Assembly (NCBI GenBank): GCA_947451925.1
Contig: CANGAW010000037.1
Span: 1 to 32,025 of the forward strand
Length of the DNA stretch: 32,025 nucleotides
DNA from: Burkholderiales bacterium
GTDB lineage: Bacteria > Pseudomonadota > Gammaproteobacteria > Burkholderiales > Burkholderiaceae_D
Reading direction: 5' to 3'
Every line of letters begins with the position of its first letter. The stretch's first letter is position 1. The notes under the pieces were generated by a model. It made no database searches and was not told the origin of the DNA. It saw only the letters and a program-made list of their open reading frames with translations. A program made the translations under genes and the position numbers. Below are positions 28,427 through 32,025 of this stretch, one piece after another.

Positions 28427-29515
28427 TCAGACCACCCGTCTGTCATTGACGTAAAAAAGCGTGCGCGCTGGCGGGAAACTCAGCCATAAAGTCTCACCAA
28501 TGCGCGCATCCGGCGGCGCATGCTGCTTGACTGCGATCCTGTGCGCGCCGAGCTGACATTCAAGCAGCCAGTGCGTGCCCATATTGCGCGCGCTGGTCAG
28601 GATGGATGCCAGTGCATCAGCCGCTTGCGTGGCACTCGCCATCACGAATTCCGGCCGTATGCCGAGCTTGACCACGCCGCTGGCCGGACCAATCGCCAGG
28701 CTCGTAGGCACCGCCACCGATTGCCCGACTTCGGCAATGTGCGCACGATGCTGGCTGACGGTACAGGGCAGCAGATTCATGCCCGGGTTGCCGATGAAAT
28801 AGCCAACGAAGGTATGTTCCGGTTCTTCAAACAAGGCTTGTGCGCTGCCGACTTGCACTACTTCGCCTTGCGTCATCACCACCACCTGGTCGGCAAAGGT
28901 CAGCGCTTCGATCTGGTCGTGCGTGACATAGATCAGCGAGAGTTTTAATTCGTGATGAATTTCTTTGAGCTTGCGGCGCAACAGCCATTTCAGATGCGGG
29001 TCGATCACGGTCAGGGGTTCATCAAACAGCACCGCCGCCACATCGGGACGCACCAGTCCGCGGCCCAGCGAAATCTTTTGCTTGGCGTCGGCAGTCAGGC
29101 CGCTGGCGCGATGCGACAGATCGGGCGTGAGTTCGAGAATCTCGGCAATCTGGCCAACACGCTTATTGATATCGGCGGTTTTCCATTGACGGTTTTTCAG
29201 CGGGAAGGCCAGATTTTCGCGCACCGTCATGGTGTCGTAAATCACCGGGAACTGAAACACCTGGGCAATATTGCGTGCTTCTGTGGGCAAGTTGGTGATG
29301 TCCTTGCCATCGAATAAAACTTTGCCATGCGAGGGTTTGACCAGACCGGAAATAATATTCAACAGCGTGGTTTTGCCACAGCCGGAAGGGCCTAGCAAGG
29401 CATAGGCGCCGCCATCGTCCCAGCTCATCGTCATCGGCAGTAGTGCGTAATCCGATGGCTTGGCGGGGTTGGCTTTGTAAGCGTGGGCCAGATTGACTAA
29501 TTCGATACGTGCCAT
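28427..29515 (-). CDS. glpT: Glycerol ABC transporter, ATP-binding protein with degenerate signature
   Basis: One of two ATPases powering glycerol import. The 362-residue MalK/UgpC-like protein has Walker A GPSGCGKT (42-49), Walker B VLFDEP (162-167) and the switch histidine in YVTHDQ (His199), all intact. The ABC signature, normally LSGGQ, is replaced by GLTADAKQ (139-146). The C-terminal ~120 residues form the usual OB-like regulatory domain (VVKLGIRPEFV). AGGAG precedes the ATG, two bases after the glpS stop. The name follows the rhizobial operon and does not refer to the E. coli glycerol-3-phosphate antiporter GlpT. Confidence 0.94.
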   Translation of the reverse strand: MARIELVNLAHAYKANPAKPSDYALLPMTMSWDDGGAYALLGPSGCGKTTLLNIISGLVKPSHGKVLFDGKDITNLPTEARNIAQVFQFPVIYDTMTVRENLAFPLKNRQWKTADINKRVGQIAEILELTPDLSHRASGLTADAKQKISLGRGLVRPDVAAVLFDEPLTVIDPHLKWLLRRKLKEIHHELKLSLIYVTHDQIEALTFADQVVVMTQGEVVQVGSAQALFEEPEHTFVGYFIGNPGMNLLPCTVSQHRAHIAEVGQSVAVPTSLAIGPASGVVKLGIRPEFVMASATQAADALASILTSARNMGTHWLLECQLGAHRIAVKQHAPPDARIGETLWLSFPPARTLFYVNDRRVV

Positions 29516-29517
29516 GC

Positions 29518-30618
29518 TCAGACTCCTGCCTGCAGTGGTGCAAACAATAAGGCACCATCGGCACTAAAAAGGAAAACATCGGCGGGCTTGAAAACCACTG
29601 TCGCTGCCTGCGCGATTTCGAGTTGATGCACGCCCGGCAGTTGTGCGACCAGACTGATGGCGCCACGATGCAAATGCACATACGTTTCGGAGCCGCTGAT
29701 TTCAGCCAGATCAACTGTTGCAGCAAGGGCAAACAGTTCGCTGCTGTATTCATCCGACAAGCGCAGGCTATGCGCGCGCACACCGAGTATCAGTTTTTTA
29801 TGACCGGCGGCCTGTTGGCGTTGCGCTGCCGATAAAGGCATGCTCAGGCCTTCTGCCAGATGTGCAGTGCCCTTGTCATCGATGGTGGCGTCGATCAGAT
29901 TAATTGGCGGGTCGCTGAAGGTGCGCGCAGTGGCGATCGAATTCGGCGCATTAAACACCGATAAGGTTTCGCCATGTTGCAGCAAGCGTCCTTCATGCAG
30001 TACCAGGGTATGGCCGCCAAGTTGCAGCGCTTCCAGCGGCTCGGTGGTGGCATAGACCACGGTGGTTTTGCCGTTGGCGAAAAGCTCGGTGAGTTCGCGC
30101 CGCAATTCTTCGCGCAGTTTGTAGTCGAGATTGACCAGCGGCTCATCGAGCAATAACAACCCAGCGTCTTTAATAAGCGCGCGAGCCAGCGCGGTTCTTT
30201 GTTGCTGGCCGCCGGACAGGGCGGCGGGCGAGCGGTCGAGATACGCCGATATGTGCAATCGCTCGGCCATTGCATTGACCTTTAGCCGGATTTCATCTTT
30301 GCTCAGCTGGCCTGCGATACGCAATGGCGACGCGATGTTTTCAAATACCGTCAATGACGGATAGTTGATGAATTGCTGATACACCATCGCCAGACCGCGC
30401 TCACGCACAGGCACGCCCGTGACATCGACGCCGTCAGCGATGATCTTGCCTGTTGTCGGTTTATCTAAACCTGCCATCAGACGCATTAATGAGGTTTTGC
30501 CGGCCAGCGTGGTGCCTAAAATCACATTGATGGCACCGGGCACCAAAGCCAGAGACATTGGATACAGATGGGTGTCAGCCCCCACTTTCTTGCTGACCTT
30601 ATTTAATTCCAGACGCAC
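29518..30618 (-). CDS. glpS: Glycerol ABC transporter, ATP-binding protein lacking the switch histidine
   Basis: The second ATPase of the glycerol importer. The GTG at 30618 gives 366 residues starting MRLELNKVSKKVGADTHLYP; it has AGGAG five bases before it, while the in-frame ATG at 30813 would run deep into glpD. Walker A is the unusual but valid GTTLAGKT (35-42), the signature is canonical LSGGQ (134-138) and Walker B is LLLLDEP (154-160). At the H-loop the sequence is YATTEP, so Thr192 stands where histidine is expected. The C-terminal regulatory domain is present (LGVRAHSLRLSDE). Confidence 0.93.
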   Translation of the reverse strand: MRLELNKVSKKVGADTHLYPMSLALVPGAINVILGTTLAGKTSLMRLMAGLDKPTTGKIIADGVDVTGVPVRERGLAMVYQQFINYPSLTVFENIASPLRIAGQLSKDEIRLKVNAMAERLHISAYLDRSPAALSGGQQQRTALARALIKDAGLLLLDEPLVNLDYKLREELRRELTELFANGKTTVVYATTEPLEALQLGGHTLVLHEGRLLQHGETLSVFNAPNSIATARTFSDPPINLIDATIDDKGTAHLAEGLSMPLSAAQRQQAAGHKKLILGVRAHSLRLSDEYSSELFALAATVDLAEISGSETYVHLHRGAISLVAQLPGVHQLEIAQAATVVFKPADVFLFSADGALLFAPLQAGV

Positions 30619-30623
30619 TATGT

Positions 30624-30628
30624 CTCCT
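30624..30628 (-). promoter_or_regulatory. Ribosome binding site deciding the glpS start
   Basis: AGGAG on the minus strand, five bases before the GTG at 30618. It marks the glpS start in the 77-base gap after glpD. Confidence 0.78.
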
Positions 30629-30695
30629 AAAATACTTTTGCGACCGATTGATTTTATAAATTCTTGCGGTTCGCTTTGATGACGCGCTGACAGAT

Positions 30696-32025
30696 TTATA
30701 TTTTTGTTATCCGTCTTGCCATCCACTGATCTATCTTCTGTGCCGCGTCCGCCGGCAGATGTAGTCCAAGTTTGGAGCGTCGCCAGAGTATATCGGCGCC
30801 ACAGCTCGCCCATTCAAAATCCATCAGATAGATTAATTCAGCTTCGTACAAGCCGGGGTATATTTCTTCGCCCATGTCGGCTAATTCTATACAGCCATCA
30901 AGCAGGAGATGAATGTGGGTGCCATAGGCGCGAACATAGCGTGCAATCGTTGCTGCTGGCAGCCAGTGATAGTGCGTCTGCTGTTGCTGCACATAGCCGT
31001 CATATTCGATGACTGCGCGATTTTGCGGCACGCTGCCATACAAGTCGCCACCGGGCAGACAAGCATGCGCAGTCCACGCACCTTTTGCGTTGCCCAAAAG
31101 CGGAGCAATTAAATCCACGGCTTCTTCCGCCAGTTTGCGAAAGGTGGTGATTTTGCCGCCGAATACCGAGAGCAGCGGCGCGCCAGCTTGTTCCAGATCA
31201 AGCTTGTAATCACGAGTAATTTCAGAGGCCTTGGCCGATTCATCTTCCAGCAAGGGTCGCACACCTGAATAAGCCCAGACTACGTCGGCCGGTGTGAGTT
31301 GTTGCTGAAAATAGCGTTGTGTCAGTTCGCACAAATAGCTAATCTCGCTCTCATCAATGGCCACCTTGTTGGTGTCGCCGTGATACTCGAGATCGGTGGT
31401 ACCGATTAGCGTGAAGTCTTGTTCGTAGTTGATCGCAAACACGATGCGACCGTCAGGATTTTGAAAAATATAAGCGTAAGGATGGTCGAACAATTTTTTG
31501 ACGACGATGTGGCTGCCTTTAATCAGCCTCAGTGCTTTTGAGCTTGGCCGGCTGGCGGCGTCGCGTAAAAATTGCGCCGCCCAGGGACCGGCAGCATTGA
31601 CCAGACAGCGCGCGCGAACCTGAGTTTGCTGGCCCTGTTTATGACGCAAGCTAATTTGCCAGTGATCGCCGTCGCGGTGCGCCGCTTCGCAAGCGGTATG
31701 GGTCAGCACTGTTGCCCCTTTTTCCGCTGCGGACAGCGCATTCAAAACGACGAGTCGCGCGTCATCTACCCAGCCATCGGAATAAATAAAGCCTTTGGTG
31801 AATTCGGGTTTCAGTGGTTTGCCCGCTGCATGGGTGCGCAGATCAATGCTGCCTGAGCCGGGCAAGATTTCGCGCCTGGCAAGCAGGTCGTAGGCGAGCA
31901 AGCCGGCGCGAATCATCCATGCGGGTCGCTGGCCTTTATCGTGTGGCATGACAAAGCGCATCGGCCACATGATGTGCGGCGCCGAGCGCAGCAAGACTTC
32001 GCGCTCGATCAAGGCCTTGCGCACC
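30696..32025 (-). CDS. glpD: Aerobic glycerol-3-phosphate dehydrogenase, N-terminus cut by window edge
   Basis: FAD enzyme at the inner membrane that oxidises sn-glycerol-3-phosphate to dihydroxyacetone phosphate and passes electrons to ubiquinone. About 443 residues are inside the window; the frame stays open to the edge, and the N-terminal FAD Rossmann segment (roughly 80 residues) lies outside. The visible part starts RKALIEREVLLRSAPHIMWP, a strongly conserved GlpD block, and includes the second FAD region ARCLVNAAGPWAAQF, the substrate-site segment GSHIVVKKLFDHPYAYIFQN, IGTTDLEYHGD and YSGVRPLLEDE, then the C-terminal cap domain. It is the first visible gene of the glycerol operon. Confidence 0.96.
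   Translation of the reverse strand, partial: VRKALIEREVLLRSAPHIMWPMRFVMPHDKGQRPAWMIRAGLLAYDLLARREILPGSGSIDLRTHAAGKPLKPEFTKGFIYSDGWVDDARLVVLNALSAAEKGATVLTHTACEAAHRDGDHWQISLRHKQGQQTQVRARCLVNAAGPWAAQFLRDAASRPSSKALRLIKGSHIVVKKLFDHPYAYIFQNPDGRIVFAINYEQDFTLIGTTDLEYHGDTNKVAIDESEISYLCELTQRYFQQQLTPADVVWAYSGVRPLLEDESAKASEITRDYKLDLEQAGAPLLSVFGGKITTFRKLAEEAVDLIAPLLGNAKGAWTAHACLPGGDLYGSVPQNRAVIEYDGYVQQQQTHYHWLPAATIARYVRAYGTHIHLLLDGCIELADMGEEIYPGLYEAELIYLMDFEWASCGADILWRRSKLGLHLPADAAQKIDQWMARRITKI

Noticed and set aside
30619..30813. N-terminal extension of glpS from an upstream ATG
   Set aside because: It would overlap glpD by over 100 bases and lacks a ribosome site; the GTG at 30618 has AGGAG.

Overview
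The window is a chromosomal segment of a betaproteobacterium, most likely of the order Burkholderiales and plausibly the family Oxalobacteraceae. This placement is an inference from the gene order mnmG-rsmG-parA-parB followed by an F-type ATP synthase operon, the moderate GC content and the nine-gene ABC-type glycerol locus. No rRNA, tRNA, insertion sequence, prophage or CRISPR array was seen. Both ends cut genes: pckG lacks its N-terminus on the left and glpD lacks its N-terminus on the right.

Left part (1-7.1 kb): GTP-dependent PEP carboxykinase, an RluA-family pseudouridine synthase, an MFS transporter, a small unknown protein, a LysR regulator and an MTA/SAH-type nucleosidase. Between the nucleosidase and the next LysR gene lies the only gene-free stretch of over 300 bases (5849-6202). 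It is AT-rich and holds three exact DnaA-box consensus matches (TTWTNCACA), several weaker ones, and a TAG-type trinucleotide run next to a G-rich patch and a perfect DnaA box. This is the layout of a bacterial origin unwinding region, and it is the most interesting signal here.

Centre left (6.2-11.2 kb): a LysR regulator diverges from mmsA, a GMC-family FAD dehydrogenase and a TauE/SafE (TSUP) permease, all tightly spaced. The set resembles the 3-hydroxypropionate (hpdR/hpdH/mmsA) catabolic locus of pseudomonads and Cupriavidus: the GMC enzyme would oxidise 3-hydroxypropionate to malonate semialdehyde and MmsA would convert that to acetyl-CoA. The permease is an extra partner.

Centre (11.2-22.9 kb): two parS-like ParB sites form a perfect inverted pair just before mnmG. 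Then come mnmG and rsmG (tRNA and 16S rRNA modification), parA and parB (chromosome segregation), a strong sigma70-type promoter, and the complete atpIBEFHAGDC operon, ended by a clear rho-independent terminator. parS, parAB and the DnaA-box cluster within about 10 kb make an origin-proximal position plausible.

Right part (22.9-32.0 kb): a palindromic REP/BIME-like repeat, then a minus-strand glycerol operon in the order glpD-glpS-glpT-glpP-glpQ-glpU-glpV-glpK. Glycerol is bound by periplasmic GlpV, passed through GlpP/GlpQ using the ATPases GlpS/GlpT, phosphorylated by GlpK and oxidised by GlpD. A terminator hairpin sits between glpV and glpK, and the two ATPases look functionally asymmetric.
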